Source: Nematostella vectensis
Lineage: Eukaryota > Cnidaria > Anthozoa > Actiniaria > Edwardsiidae
Assembly: GCF_932526225.1 (NCBI RefSeq)
Contig: NC_064045.1
Location: forward strand, 4,228,498-4,288,497
DNA: 60,000 bases
Direction: 5' to 3'
The position numbers were made by a program, and so were the translations under genes. Below, piece after piece: positions 11,960-25,145 of this stretch; within the stretch, counting starts at the first letter, position 1, and every line of letters starts with the position of its first letter. The notes below the pieces were generated by a model. That model made no database searches. It saw nothing but the letters and a program-made list of their open reading frames with translations, and was not told the DNA's origin.

Positions 11960-12346
11960 GTGAAGGCTCCCAAAGTCGACCAAGCGAGCCGTCAACTTTT
12001 ATTATCAGCGGCCTGAGTGGTGCCCAAATTTATGGACTGCCTGCGGTATATCGCCACAGGTATCCCATTAGTTTGAACGTTGCTTTAGTAGACTGCCTGT
12101 GGTACATTGCCACAGGTAACCCATTAGTGTGAATGTTGCCTTAGTAGAGCTAGCGATCCGTCAATCTTTCCTATCAGCGGCCTGAGGGGTGCCCATATTC
12201 ATGGACTACCTGTGGAACATCTTCACAGGTATCCCATCAGTGTGACTGTTTCTATAGTTAAGTGGGCCAGCAGTCAGCTTTTTTTTTATCAGCGCCAAAG
12301 GCATCCATCTCCGGGCATCCTGTTTGACATCGCCACAGGTATACCA
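11960..12346 (-). repeat. Degenerate tandem copies of the ABCC terminal exon end (arm B)
   Basis: Downstream of the copy B stop codon, blocks resembling the last 60-70 bp of the coding exon recur: near 12301, 12185 and 12015 on the plus strand, recognised by GAGGGGTGCCCA and GCCACAGGTATCCCATTAGT. The 12410 to 12186 distance is two units of 112 bp. The copies are diverged and lie outside the reading frame. Confidence 0.8.
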
Positions 12347-13375
12347 TTAGTGTGAATGTTGCCATAGTTGAGCGAGCCAGCCGTCAGCTTTTCCCATCAG
12401 CTCCTGAGGGGTGCCCATCTCCACCACTTGTCCATCGTGTAGCACCATGATGCGGTCACAGTCCATGATGGTGCTGAGTCGGTGAGCAATGGTGAGCACG
12501 GTGCAGTCCTTGAACTTGTCTCGGATGGTGGTCTGGATCATGTGATCCGTCTGTGGGTCCACATTAGCCGTCGCCTCGTCCATCACAATAATCTTGTTCT
12601 TGTGCAGCAGCGCTCTCGCAAGTGAAAACAGCTGTCGTTCACCAACGCTAAAGTTTGAGCCGCCCTCTTGGATATGATATTCAAGTTTTCCATCTAAACT
12701 CGTCACCAGAGACCCAAGTTGAGCGTCATGTAAAGCAATCCAGATCTCGTCATCCGTGTACATGTCCAGTGGGTCGAGGTTATTTCTGATGGAGCCGCAA
12801 AACATCACCGGACTCTGCTGAATCACTGAAACAACTTCTCTTGTAGACTGAAGATTGAGCCCGCGAATGTCAACATCATCAATGAGTATCCCGAATGTAG
12901 CCTCAGGCATGCGCATTAGCGAGGCTACAATGGACGACTTGCCAGCGCCAGTCCTCCCCACGATGCCGAATTTCTGCCTAGGCTCGATGCTAAATGAAAC
13001 ATCTTTCAAGACCCGAGGTCCGCCGCTGTAATATTGCAGAGACACGTGACTGAAGGTCAAAGCCCCATAGTGAGGCCAGTCACGTGGTGGCTTTTCTTTG
13101 ATATGATAGGCCAGTTCAGGCTTGAGCCCGCAGTATTCTAGTATTCTTTGCACTGAAGTCATCGTGCTTTGTACATCTCCAAAGGCTTTGAGAAAGTACG
13201 GTACTTCAATCAACATGGTGTCTACATACGATATTGCCATTCCCACAAAACCTAGAAAGACACGAATCAATTCATTGGTCCTTGCATCGGGCTTGATGAT
13301 GAAAATAATGATGGTGATGTTGGAACTTATGGTGGTGATGATGGTCATAATGATGATGATAATGATGATGATGAA

Positions 13376-13411
<36 letters not shown>

Positions 13412-13423
13412 GATGAAGATGAA

Positions 13424-13456
<33 letters not shown>

Positions 13457-13483
13457 GATGATGATGATGATGATGATGATGAA

Positions 13484-13528
<45 letters not shown>

Positions 13529-16500
13529 GTTGCTAATGATGGTCACTCTCTCTGTTTAAATGTACATACCCACGGACGTGGAAAGTAAGACGATGACGAG
13601 GCTGGAACCAAGCAGGAACATGATTCCAATGTTTAACACGCGCATCTGCAGCCAAAAGATCATTTGCCTCGCCGTGTAGCGTGTCCTAGAAAGGTTGTCC
13701 TGAAACCTAAAAGACAAAACAACTCTGAAATGGATAAACATCGTGATCGAATGCTCGACACAAATAGTCTGTAGCGTAGTTAGCGTCAGATTGGCGGCCC
13801 AATCGACAATGTAACAAAGACCTGAGCAGCCTCCACCCCTAGAAACCTTTGCTAACCCACCTGAAGAAACTGGGGGTTGATGTTGCTAACGTATGCATTA
13901 AGACGCAACCTTGTTTTGTTTACGTTCAAATAAAGAGTTTTCATTTTGAAGAGGCCAGTCCACATGTTTTCGTGCGTTCGCCCGGCAGTAAAAGAGTATC
14001 GGTCCCAAATTGTTCCACTCTGGCTAGAGTCTTCAATCTGTTCCGTTTTCGTTTCTTTTTTGCGTTTACCTGTGGTAAATACCCGTACCCACAACAAAAG
14101 CGATGTAAACGGAACCGTGGGCACGAAGTCTAAAAAGGATGTAATTTTCAACGTTACTAATTCATACCTGTACATCTTGTTGACGAATACGTCGCTGGCG
14201 CCGTGCAAATGGATAGTGTTCAGCCCCTCAGCAGTATTATCGATGTGGGAAAAGACAGGGGACCGGGCAAGTGATTCGAGCCTCGTAGATTCACAGAGAG
14301 CTCTTTGGAACCTTACTCCGTAATAAACAAATAAGAAAAGTGGAAGAATGACCACAATTGCAAGCCAATAGTTTGCAAATGTAGGGACAATGGTATATAC
14401 CACAATATCGAGTCCAATAACTAGCCAACTAAACTTCATAGGCAGCTCATTATCGATCCGACCGACATCGGCAGAAAAGCGATTGATTATTCTTCCAGTA
14501 GGAGTTCTATCAAAGAACTGGACAAGGGCGTGCAGCAGGGATTCTGCCATTTTGTTGTGATGTCTTGAGTTGCAGAGAAGAACGGTTATACACGCGGCAG
14601 CGACGAGAATGTAGCGACAGATATCCGCTATGGCAGTCAGGAGTATGTAGGTGATGATGATCCAGTGCTGGTCGGGATTGGACCACGACAAGTGGGCCCA
14701 CCGTGCAAGCACCCAGTTAGGGGCAACGCCCAAAACTGCAACAAACAAACACGCTTTGTGATTAGAGAGTCATGAGTTTTCCATGGGCCAAAGTTTTGAG
14801 AATTGAAATTTGAAGATTTTTTATGGCCTTCGCATTAAGAGTGGATTACAGAAAAATTACAATGTGAACTAAAAGAAATGAAATAACCGACTATTCATTA
14901 TATAATCAGACAGGGGCGTAGCCAGGGGGTGGCCCAGGGGGCCCGGCCCCCCCCTTCTAGCAGCCAAAAATACAGTAAATGTATGAGACATTATTTGAAA
15001 TACAGGAGAAAATGCCTTCACCGGGCCTTTTGGGCCCCCTCCTGTTTATAATCCTGGCTACGCCGCTGTCAGAGCCTATTTTTTCTTTTAATTACCATTC
15101 TTTCATTTTTCCATCCAACCATACAACAGACCCCCTTTCTTTTCCGATACGCCCCTTTTTCTATTAGCCATTGACTGGAAAACCATTACATACTTGTCTT
15201 GAAACAAAATGGGTCATCCACCAACACCTCTGCCCCAGCTACACCTATCCTGTTATTGGCCCCTGAGTAAAAAAATATTGATTACCTGGAGTGAGGCAAG
15301 CGAAGAGTCCAAGTGAGATAATGACCGGCACAGAGATTCCACCGCGAAGGTATGCCCAGTATGTACGCCACACGACTGTCCCAATATCCCTCTTTTCAGT
15401 TAACGTGGACATGTTCTCCCCTCCTACAGCTTTCTTCGTTTTATCGTCACTATCGATGCCATCATTATCGCCCACCACTACACATACATTATAATAACTA
15501 TCAATATCATCATTATCTCCACCATTATCTCCACCATAACCTTCACCACGAACATCATCACCGCCATCACTATCAAAATCAACATCATGACCATTGTCAT
15601 CATCATCATCACCGCAATCACCATCCTTGCCCTTGTCTTGAGTCATTCTACTTTCTTGAGTATCTATATATTCCTTGTAAATACTCTGCTTGACTATTTT
15701 TCCTCCCTCCATGATAACAACTTTATCGGCTTTCTCGATACAGCCAAAGTCATGTGTCACAAGAATACAAAGTTTGTCTCTTAGCAGCTCGCAAATGCAC
15801 CGTTGAAAGACGCGTCTTCTCACTTTGAAATCCAGTGCGCTTAGAGGGTCATCTAGAACATAAATATCTGCATCCAGGTACAGCGCGCGTGCCAAACTGA
15901 CACGAGCCCGCTGACCACCGCTCAGAGCAACACCGCGCTCGCCAATCTCTGACAAGTCGCCGTTAGGAAATGTCATTAAATCCACCGTGAGATCACATGC
16001 GTCAACAACCCTCTCGTATTTTGTAGCATCGTATTGGGCATTGAATGTTATATTCTCCTGAATTGTTCCTTGAAATATCCAGGGTACCTGTGGAACGTAG
16101 GCAATAGTTCCTCTCCTTTCTAAAAAGCCTACAAAGCCCGGCTCCAAACCACAAATGGTGGATAGAAGCGTGGATTTTCCTGAACCAACTGGACCTACCA
16201 CAACGACAAGACAAGAGCCAGACACGTCAAGTTCGATGTCTTGGAGAATCTTTAAATCGCCCGCGTAACTGGTGATGCCTTTCTGTGAAACACGAATAAC
16301 CGGTAACTTGACTTTTTCGAAATCTTGATAACCCTTTCCATTGAAGCTCTCGATGTTAAGGGGATTCGGATTTATTGACTGGTTGTCATCTTCGACTCTA
16401 TCATCCATTAAAAAGGCTTCGATCCTCCACATGGAAACTACACTATCTGTCACTTTTTGCCTTGCAATAGCAGAGATGTAATTTGCAACCATTCTCAGAT

Positions 16501-19500
16501 GGCTAAAGTAGGCAAGCACCGTGAAGATGACGGCCTGGTCTAGACGTCTGTCGGTGAAGATGTAGCAGAGCATAACGCACAGTGTTGGGATGGTGGAGCA
16601 GTAGAACGCCTCAAAGAGTGCAGTAAGGCTGTACTTTTTGGCTAGAAGGTGCATCTCAGATCTACAGATAAGCAATTGAGTTATTTTCAGCGCCACGCGA
16701 CAGCTAAGACATTTAGGGTGTTCATATGAAGGAGGGAACCCCTAGGTAGCAGTTTGATATTTGAGGGGTATTCACATGATGGAGGGGGCGGCTTCTGAGG
16801 GGTTGTTTGGTTCACGCGAGGTAGGTTATGCCCTTAGAATAGGGTCCCCCAGCCTCTCGGGTAGGAAAGCTCTATGGCTTTGCTTTTGTCGCATGCCAGG
16901 GCGTTTGTCGGCGACGAGGTATAAGTTCAAAGAGAAACTGAGCTGTCAGTCAATCATATCTCGTGTCACAACATTGGCCGTAACTAGGCAGGTTTTGAAC
17001 AATGGAATCGAGCTTTGTTTTACTCCCTTCCTATGCTCCCTGTGCTTAAAAAAAGCCTGATCCTTGGAAACGCCGTGACACTTATATAATACCAGAATGT
17101 GGGGAAGTTGATTACCCCTACTATGAGCCCCTGGTTTTGCTGGTGTTGGTAGGTTTGAAGTCCGGGTGGGGAATGATACTTTTGTTTGTTCGTATGTCCC
17201 TCGTTTTGCCCAGATTTCGCGGGTATTGGTGCTTACTTTCTTATCTTGTGCACAGCTTGATAATAGGGCTTCTCCCACGCGTGCATCTTGATGGTGCGGA
17301 TACCCCGGATGATCTGACTGATGAGCGTGATGCGCGTGTCCGTCACGGGAACTGTCCTGGCACGGTAATACTGAGACGCCTGGATGACCAGGCTCTAAGG
17401 ATAGGAACGGATACGCTACTAGGTTATATACAGCTCAGTACAACATAGCTCAACACAGCACGGCAAAACATTACCCTGCACCGCACGACACGACACAGCA
17501 CAACACGACAATTGTACGACACGACACAGCGCAGCACGACACAGCACGTCACGACACAGCACGACACGACACAGGACAGCACAGCACAGCGCGACACAGC
17601 ACAGCGCGACACAGCACGACACAGCACAGCACGACACAGCACAGCACGACACAGCACAGCACGACACGACACAGCACAGCACGACACAGAACTGCGCGAC
17701 ACAGCACGACACAGCACCACACAGTACAGCACGACACAGCACAGCACGACACAGCACAGCACGACACAGCACAGCACGACACAGCACAGCACGACACAGC
17801 ACGACACAACATGGCACAGCAAGACACAGCACGACACAGCACGACACAGCACAGCACGACACGACACAGCACGACACAACATGGCACAGCAAGACACAGC
17901 ACGACACAGCACGACACAGCACAGCACGACACAGCACAGCACGACACGACACAGCACGACACAACATGGCACAGCAAGACACAGCACGACACAGCACGAC
18001 ACAGCGCAGCACGACACAGCACAGCACGACACGACACAGCACGACACAACATGGCACAGCAAGACACAGCACGACACAGCACGTCACGACACGGAGTGCA
18101 AGTACAGTGAAACACAACAACTGGCTGCTTAACTCACTTGTAAAATAATAAAAACCGCTGTTGCGATCACACCCATCATCGCCGGCCAACCTGCAACCCA
18201 TACCAAGACCGAAATAATCATCAACATGCAAACAGGCGCTCCAATCACTGCTGGAAGGTAAGAAAGCCCCTCCTTGAACGACTCGATGTCGGTGCCAAAC
18301 AGAGTTGCCACGTGACCGGAGGTGACGTGTCGGCTGCCCCGGCGAATCATCTAAGAAAACAAATAAAAATAATAATAATGACGACGACGACGATGATGAT
18401 AAAAAATTTTATTGAGGCTAGCGCCGAATATCAAAAGATACAATACAAATGGCCTTTAAATTAATACAATTGAACAACATTTAAGTCACAGGAAAATTTC
18501 TAACTACTGAGTCTGCATGACTGAAGTCTGAGGTTGAATTCAGGTAGGTTCAGGAGGGGCTGAATTTACAAAAAAAAAAAAAACGGACCAAAAACAGATA
18601 CCTCCCCACCCTATTTTGAGTTTTTACCGCCCGTCAAAGTCAAACACCGCTACACCTAGTCAGCGGTATCTATCCTTTCCAACAGAGCTTTGCGGTCCCA
18701 CCTCCAATCCCTCGCTGTGCTAATTCCAGCACAAGTTGATGGTTGCTTGATTTTTTCACAAAAATACAGCTATGAGCATATTGGGAGCTAGAGCGTCCTA
18801 GGACATCATTAAGTTTATTGGGACATAATTGAGTGCTGTGTGGTGGATTCATGGGGATTTTTTCTTGTTTGGCTTTGCCTGGAAAATAATTTCCTAACGA
18901 ATCTCCACAGCTCTCCTAAATGCTTTCCTTTTTTGAAACCAAAATGATTCTAAAATTTACACTGGTATTCTGGGTCTTAATGACCTGGAATCGATTTATG
19001 TGACAAAGACCGTCTGTTTTTTTAGAACCATAGTACGCTTGTTACCGTCGTTCATGTTATCCACGCCACTAGTGTGCCTAGTCTGTGTGTTATCTAGAAC
19101 CGTTAGTACGCTTGTTACCGTCGTTCATGTTACCCACGTCACTAGTGTGCCTAGTCTGTGTTATCTCGAACTAAGTAAGCTTGTTACCGTTGTTCATGTT
19201 ACCCACGCCACTAGTGTGCCTAGTCTGTGTGTTACATAGAACCTTAGTACGCTTGTTACCGTTGTTCATGTTACCCACACCACTAGTGTGCCTGGTCTGT
19301 GTGTTATCTAGAACCTTAGTACGCTTGTTACTGTTGTTCATGTTACCCACGCCACTAGTGTGCCTAGTCTGTGTGTTATCTAGAACCTTAGTACGCTTGT
19401 TACCGTCGTTCATGTTACCCACTCCACTAGTGTGCATAGTCTGGTGTTGTGTTACATAGAACCTTAGTACGCTTGTTACCGTTGTTCATGTTACCCACGT

Positions 19501-20877
19501 CACTAGTGTGCCTAGTCTGTGTTATCTCGAACTAAGTAAGCTTGTTACCGTTGTTCATGTTACCCACGCCACTAGTGTGCCTAGTCTGTGTGTTACATAG
19601 AACCTTAGTACGCTTGTTACCGTTGTTCATGTTACCCACGCCACTAGTGTGCCTAGTCTGTGTGTTATCTAGAACCTTAGTACGCTTGTTACCGTCGTTC
19701 ATGTTACCCACGCCACTAGTGTGCCTAGTCTGTGTGTTATCTAGAACCTTAGTACGCTTGTTACCGTTGTTCATGTTACCCACGCCACTAGTGTGCCTAG
19801 TCTGTGTGTTACATAGAACCTTAGTACGCTTGTTACCGTTGTTCATGTTACCCACGCCACTAGTGTGCCTAGTCTGTGTGTTATCTAGAACCTTAGTACG
19901 CTTGTTACCGTTGTTCATGTTACCCACGCCACTAGTGTGCCTAGTCTGTGTGTTACATAGAACCTTAGTACGCTTGTTACCGTTGTTCCTGTTACCCATG
20001 CCACTAGTGTGCCTAGTCTGTGTGTTATTTAGAACTAAGTACGCTTGTTACCGTTGTTCATGTTACCCACGCCACTAGTGTGCCTAGTCTGTGTGTTATA
20101 TAGAACCTTAGTACGCTTGTTACCGTTGTTCATGTTACCCACGTCACTAGTGTGCCTAGTCTGTGTGTTATCTAGAACCTTAGTACGCTTGTTACCGTTG
20201 TTCATGTTACCCACGTCACTAGTGTGACTAGTCTGTGTGTTATCTAGAACCTTTATAAACTTTTTTGGTCGTGGTTACTTCTCAAAGCCGGTACTGGCCG
20301 GTTGAGGGGTCAATGTGTTAAGGAAAACAATATTTTCTCCTACCTTTCTATACACCATCCCTGAAATTGCTGACATGGTTCTGATAGTAAGTCGATTTGT
20401 CAGTGCGTCTCTATGGCAAATGAACACCGTTCTCATCCAAGCAGTAACACACATTCCTACCACCAAGAGCGAGGCTGTAGTCTTACTAGGCAAAGGAAGG
20501 GACAACTCCAACAACAAGCAGTACAGCAAGAATGGAACTGCACACAGCGAAATCGAATACAAAAACTGGAGCAAAATTATTGGCCCGAACTCCCGAAGTG
20601 GAAACAAACGAAATACGGCGTTCCATATACTTGTCTTCCTCTGGTGAATTTTGGCGCTAGCTTTTTCACTCTGCCAACAGTGTTCAAGTCTCTTGGTTAA
20701 ATTCTCGCATTGATAGTCCACACCGTCCAATACGGGCAAGTCAATAATGTCTAATTGTCGCTCGTTTCCCTTATCTATAGCCTGACTGAGCCATGAGAAC
20801 ATCAGCCGGGAGAAAAACCCTGGACAAGTAGTGTTTTCAGACATCTCAGCATTCAAATCATGGGGGCAGGCCAACAC
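12347..20877 (-). CDS. ABCC/MRP-type ABC transporter, copy B (complete)
   Basis: This is a complete short ABCC (MRP4-like) ATP-driven exporter of 1303 residues. Seven exons on the minus strand: 20877-20344 (ATG at 20877), 18350-18138, 17415-17237, 16661-15286, 14735-14168, 13706-13570 and 13251-12347. All junctions are GT-AG and all phases agree. The N-terminus has the ABCC motif FFSRLMFSWL before the first membrane helices. TMD1 is followed by NBD1 (Walker A about 465-473, LSGGQ about 555-559, Walker B LDDP about 578, H-loop THD about 611). Next come an acidic linker (about 650-717), TMD2, and NBD2 (Walker A 1101-1109, SVGERQ 1204-1209, DEAT about 1227-1230, AHR 1258-1260). NBD1 lacks the catalytic Glu and NBD2 has it, the usual ABCC asymmetry. 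It converges on copy A. Introns 1 and 2 are filled with minisatellites. The family is certain; the substrate is not. Confidence 0.95.
13285..13540. repeat. TGA/TCA microsatellite in ABCC copy B intron
   Basis: (GAT)n with GAA interruptions in the intron between exons 13570-13706 and 12347-13251. It corresponds to 5697-5821 in the other arm but is expanded. Confidence 0.95.
14911..15071. mobile_element. MITE with GGCGTAGCCAGG ends (arm B intron)
   Basis: Counterpart of 4147-4310, with inverted terminal GGCGTAGCCAGG and CCTGGCTACGCC around a non-coding core. Its presence in both arms shows the insertion came before the duplication. Confidence 0.8.
17440..18105. repeat. ACGACACAGC minisatellite in ABCC copy B intron
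   Basis: About 660 bp of ACGACACAGC / ACAGCACGAC repeats with higher-order blocks that include AACATGGCACAGCAAGACAC. It lies in the intron between exons 18138-18350 and 17237-17415. It is the reverse complement of 1-345. Confidence 0.95.
18351..19014. other. ABCC copy B intron 1, non-repeat part
   Basis: Unremarkable intronic sequence with a short GAC/GAT run near 18380 and an A-run near 18570. No coding or RNA feature seen. Confidence 0.6.
19015..20265. repeat. 72-bp minisatellite in ABCC copy B intron 1
   Basis: About 17 tandem copies of a 72-bp unit containing AGTACGCTTGTTACCGTTG, TTCATGTTACCCACGCCAC and TAGTGTGCCTAGTCTGTG. Units vary at a few positions and some are shortened by 3-6 bp. 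The unit length is divisible by three, which explains long open frames on both strands; these are not genes. Confidence 0.95.
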
Positions 20878-20962
20878 TACTAGTCACAGCTCCTAGTCTT
20901 TTAGGTACTCCAACAACTTCTGGATATATGTTTGGCTGCCTGGGGAGAGAAGCGTAAAACAG

Positions 20963-21217
20963 GTTAAAGCCGCATTGTCACCAGTTTACTTCCGGTTGAT
21001 TACGTAACAATATCCGATGATTTTTAACAGAAAACGCGAAAAATATTTCAAATATTGAAAGCAGTGGGTCTATTGGAAGTTTCTTTGAGGATGTGATGGA
21101 TAATTTAGAGCGGATGGCCTGTTAAATATTGCGGATTCTAATAGATTCTTTTGTCTTTTAACGGTTGAGGTTTCCGTCGGACCTCCGGAAGTAAACTGGT
21201 GACAATGCGGCTTAAAC
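20963..21217. mobile_element. MITE with about 29-bp perfect terminal inverted repeats
   Basis: The 29-bp end GCCGCATTGTCACCAG... (20969 onward) is repeated inverted at 21184-21212. TTAAA flanks both ends, consistent with a TTAA-type target duplication as in piggyBac-like MITEs. The roughly 190-bp core is non-coding. It sits just upstream of the ABCC copy B start codon. Confidence 0.8.
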
Positions 21218-22090
21218 GCCAAATGGAATGATGTCTTGCGATGAGACAGAGAACAGTATTATATGAGGTGATATAGTTTTTTTAATAGCGGAGCCAGCAT
21301 AGGTATAAAGGAAATGGTATACAACTATGCGACGCTCGGCTGCCTGCCCGCGCAGAGGCCACGTAACCGTCGTGGATTCTCTACGCAAAATCTTCTCGAT
21401 TCTGTATAGTATATACACGGACATCAAATAATTGCCAATCATTCTCCCAAACTAATGTTTGGACTGCTAGAACAAGTTTTTCGATATATTTTCCACGGAT
21501 TTTACGGCGAGAACCAACCACGAAGACAACAGGTTCTGTTTTAATGCAGTTGTGCGTTAACGAAACTAGTGTTTATTCCAGCTAACTTTACATTTAAGCT
21601 CTTAAGCTAGTATAATAAAGGTTAATTTGTAATTTTGAATATTTATTTGATAATCTGTCTTTTATTATCATGGGAACCCTTTGGGTATCTGTTTTCGCTC
21701 CCTTTTCATTGTCGCACGCACGAAAAAAAAAACATGAACTCAGTTTTGGTATTTTCAGACTTTTCCCATTATAACTGGAGAAAGCGATAACACAAACATT
21801 AGATATCCATAATTATCAATTTACAAATCTTTATATCTATTTTCTATTTGCGTTTAAATGAAGGAACAACAAAAATAAATTGAATGAGGTAAGTGTCATT
21901 TATCTATATTTGTATTCTCGTTTGAAGTTGACGTCGCGACGGGCAAAACACAACACTGTTCAAACAATTTAAACTTTAGTAAGCTTTTACTTAGATAAAC
22001 TGTTTCTAAAAGAAGTTTCACGCTATCAGTAAGAGCTTAAATTTGTAAAATGGCAAACTGAACATATTTTCGAAATAAATCTTCTTTTAG
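21218..22090. other. Intergenic, no gene seen
   Basis: AT-rich sequence between the MITE and the repeat-protein exon. Nothing codes convincingly. It may contain the upstream region of the exon at 22091. Confidence 0.5.
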
Positions 22091-23626
22091 GTGCTTACTC
22101 TAGCATTTATTACGCAGTTTAGCCAAAGGAAGCGTACATCGACAGAAGAGCAGGCAAATGCAAAAAGAATAAGAGATAAGGAGCGTCCCCTGACAGAAGA
22201 GCAAGCAAATGCAAAAAGAATAAGAGAGAGGGAGCGTACACTGACAGAAGAGCAGGCAAATGCAAAAAGAATAAGAGAGAGGGAGCGTCCCCTGACAGAA
22301 GAGCAGGCAAATGCAAAAAGAATAAGAGAGAGGGAGCGTACACTGACAGAAGAGCAGGCAAATGCAAAAAGAATAAGAGAGAGGGAGCGTCCCCTGACAG
22401 AAGAGCAGGCAAATGCAAAAAGAATAAGAGAGAGGGAGCGTAAACTGACAATAGAGCAAGCAAATGCAAAAAGAATAAGAGAGAGGGAGCGTACATCGAC
22501 AGAAGAGCAGGCAAATGCAAAAAGAATAAGAGACAGGAAGCGTCCCCTGACAGAAGAGCAGGCAAATGCAAAAAGAATAAGAGAGAGGGAGCGTCCCCTG
22601 ACAGAAGAGCAAGCAAATGCAAAAAGAATAAGAGATAAGGAGCGTACACTGACAGAAGAGCAGGCCAATGCAAAAAGAATAAGAGAGAGGGAGCGTCCCC
22701 TGACAGAAGAGCAGGCAAATGCAAAAAGAATAAGAGAGAGGGAGCGTCCCCTGACAATAGAGCAAGCAAATGCAAAAAGAATAAGAGAGAGGGAGCGTCC
22801 CCTGACAGAAAAGCAAGCAAATGCAAAAAGAATAAGAGAGAGGGAGCGTCCCCTGACAGAAAAGCAAGCAAATGCGAAAAGAATAAGAGAGAGGGAGCGT
22901 CCCCTGACAGAAGAGCAAGCAAATGCAAAAAGAATAAGAGAGAGGGAGCGTCCCCTGACAGAAAAGCAAGCAAATGCAAAAAGAATAAGAGAGAGGGAGC
23001 GTCCCCTGACAGAAAAGCAAGCAAATGCAAAAAGAATAAGAGAGAGGGAGCGTCCCCTGACAGAAGAGCAAGCAAATGCAAAAAGAATAAAAGAGAGGGA
23101 GCGTCCCCTGACAGAAAAGCAAGCAAATGCAAAAAGAATAAAAGAGAGGGAGCGTCCCCTGACAGAAAAGCAAGCAAATGCAAAAAGAATAAGAGAGAGG
23201 GAGCGTCCCCTGACAGAAGAGCAAGCAAATGCAAAAAGAATAAGAGACAGGAAGCGTCCCCTGACAGAAGAGCAGGCAAATGCAAAAAGAATAAGAGAGA
23301 AAGGGAGCGTCCCCTGACAGAAAAGCAAGCAAATGCAAAAAGAATAAAAGAGAGGGAGCGTCCCCTGACAGAAGAGCAAGCAAATGCGAAAAGAATAAGA
23401 GAGAGGGAGCGTCCCCTGACAGAAGAGCAGGCAAATGCAAAAAGAATAAGAGAGAGGGAGCGTCCTCTCACAGACGAACAAAAATCAAGAAAACGTATGA
23501 GAGATAGGCAGCGGCAACGGAGCAAGATTTTATCAGAGGCCCAGAAATTAAAAAGAAGACTAAGGGAAAGGGAACGGGCAAGAAAGAATAGGAGACAACA
23601 GCTTGATTCTTCTCCAACAATTTCGG
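22091..23626 (+). pseudogene. Exon of 17-residue charged repeats, Helitron-associated type, frameshifted
   Basis: A long exon preceded by a pyrimidine-rich acceptor (CTTCTTTTAG) and closed by a good donor (CGG|GTAAGT at 23627). It encodes about 26 tandem copies of a 17-residue unit, consensus PLTEEQANAKRIRERER (51 bp), then a unique Arg/Lys-rich tail ending QQLDSSPTISG. The units should form long basic/acidic alpha helices and may bind nucleic acid. Similar charged repeats precede the zinc motifs of some Helitron-like replicases, and a relic of those motifs lies at 27265-27480, so this could be the 5' part of such an element. A 2-bp insertion near 23300 in one unit breaks the frame about 330 bp before the exon end. 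The unit also resembles STPR-type repeats but is 17 rather than 23 residues long. Function is unknown. Confidence 0.6.
22139..23460 (+). repeat. 51-bp coding tandem repeat
   Basis: About 26 copies of a 51-bp unit with alternating variants (CCC or ACA before CTGACAGAAG; GAA or AAA or ATA in the second codon pair). Unlike the other arrays here, most variation respects the reading frame and is conservative at protein level (TEEQ, TEKQ, TIEQ). Confidence 0.9.
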
Positions 23627-24068
23627 GTAAGTATTGTATAGGGAAAAAGTGAATAGAATAAAGTTATTTTTCACAATTTTTTATATTTTTTACAAGTTAT
23701 TTTTCAAGTGGTTACATGGAAATAAGTTTTACATTTACCAAAAAATGAATCATCATCTTGCTTGTGCTTAAATGTGGTGTGTCAGACTCAGGCATTCATG
23801 TGGTGAGGCAGATTCAAGGGTACCCCACCCCCCTCCCCCCACTGCTGCTTTTGGAACATAATTTTTAGAATTACATTACATCCCAAGGGGGTAAAATTCA
23901 CACCATCCCCTTTGGGAAATTGCCCTTACACATCATATGGGACATTAAGAATTGTTATAATTGATACATTATTCACTTGCATGTATTTTTTTTGTTAGAA
24001 GAAATTGTGCAACTGTAGTGAAATTTTATTTCTGAACCTATTTATTTCATCTTGATTAATGAAAGTAA
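23627..24068. other. Intron-like sequence, no feature seen
   Basis: Follows the donor at 23627. AT-rich with a C-rich patch near 23820. Nothing else recognised. Confidence 0.5.

Positions 24069-25145
<1,077 letters not shown>

Larger units (their letters stand above)
12110..18110 (-). repeat. Inverted duplication, arm B
   Basis: Right arm of the inverted duplication, pairing with 1-6985. Introns are conserved as well as exons; for example introns 3931-4481 and 14736-15285 are 551 and 550 bp. Visible differences are the shorter intron 16662-17236, a longer TCA array, a 12-bp coding insertion in the acidic linker and scattered single-base changes. Confidence 0.92.

Noticed and set aside
17321-17360. 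CTGATGAG sequence as a second hammerhead ribozyme
   Set aside because: No GAAA or stem II partner; it is within an ABCC exon.
17419-18231. Long frames on both strands across the ACGACACAGC array
   Set aside because: Minisatellite artefact. Only the parts overlapping exons 17237-17415 and 18138-18350 are coding.
19000-20227. Repeat proteins on both strands of the 72-bp array
   Set aside because: Unit length divisible by three keeps frames open. The array lies inside ABCC intron 1.
22087-23525. Minus-strand frames of about 450 residues (FAFACSSVRG-type repeats)
   Set aside because: Shadows of the plus-strand 51-bp coding repeat. The plus strand has the splice donor and a unique tail.
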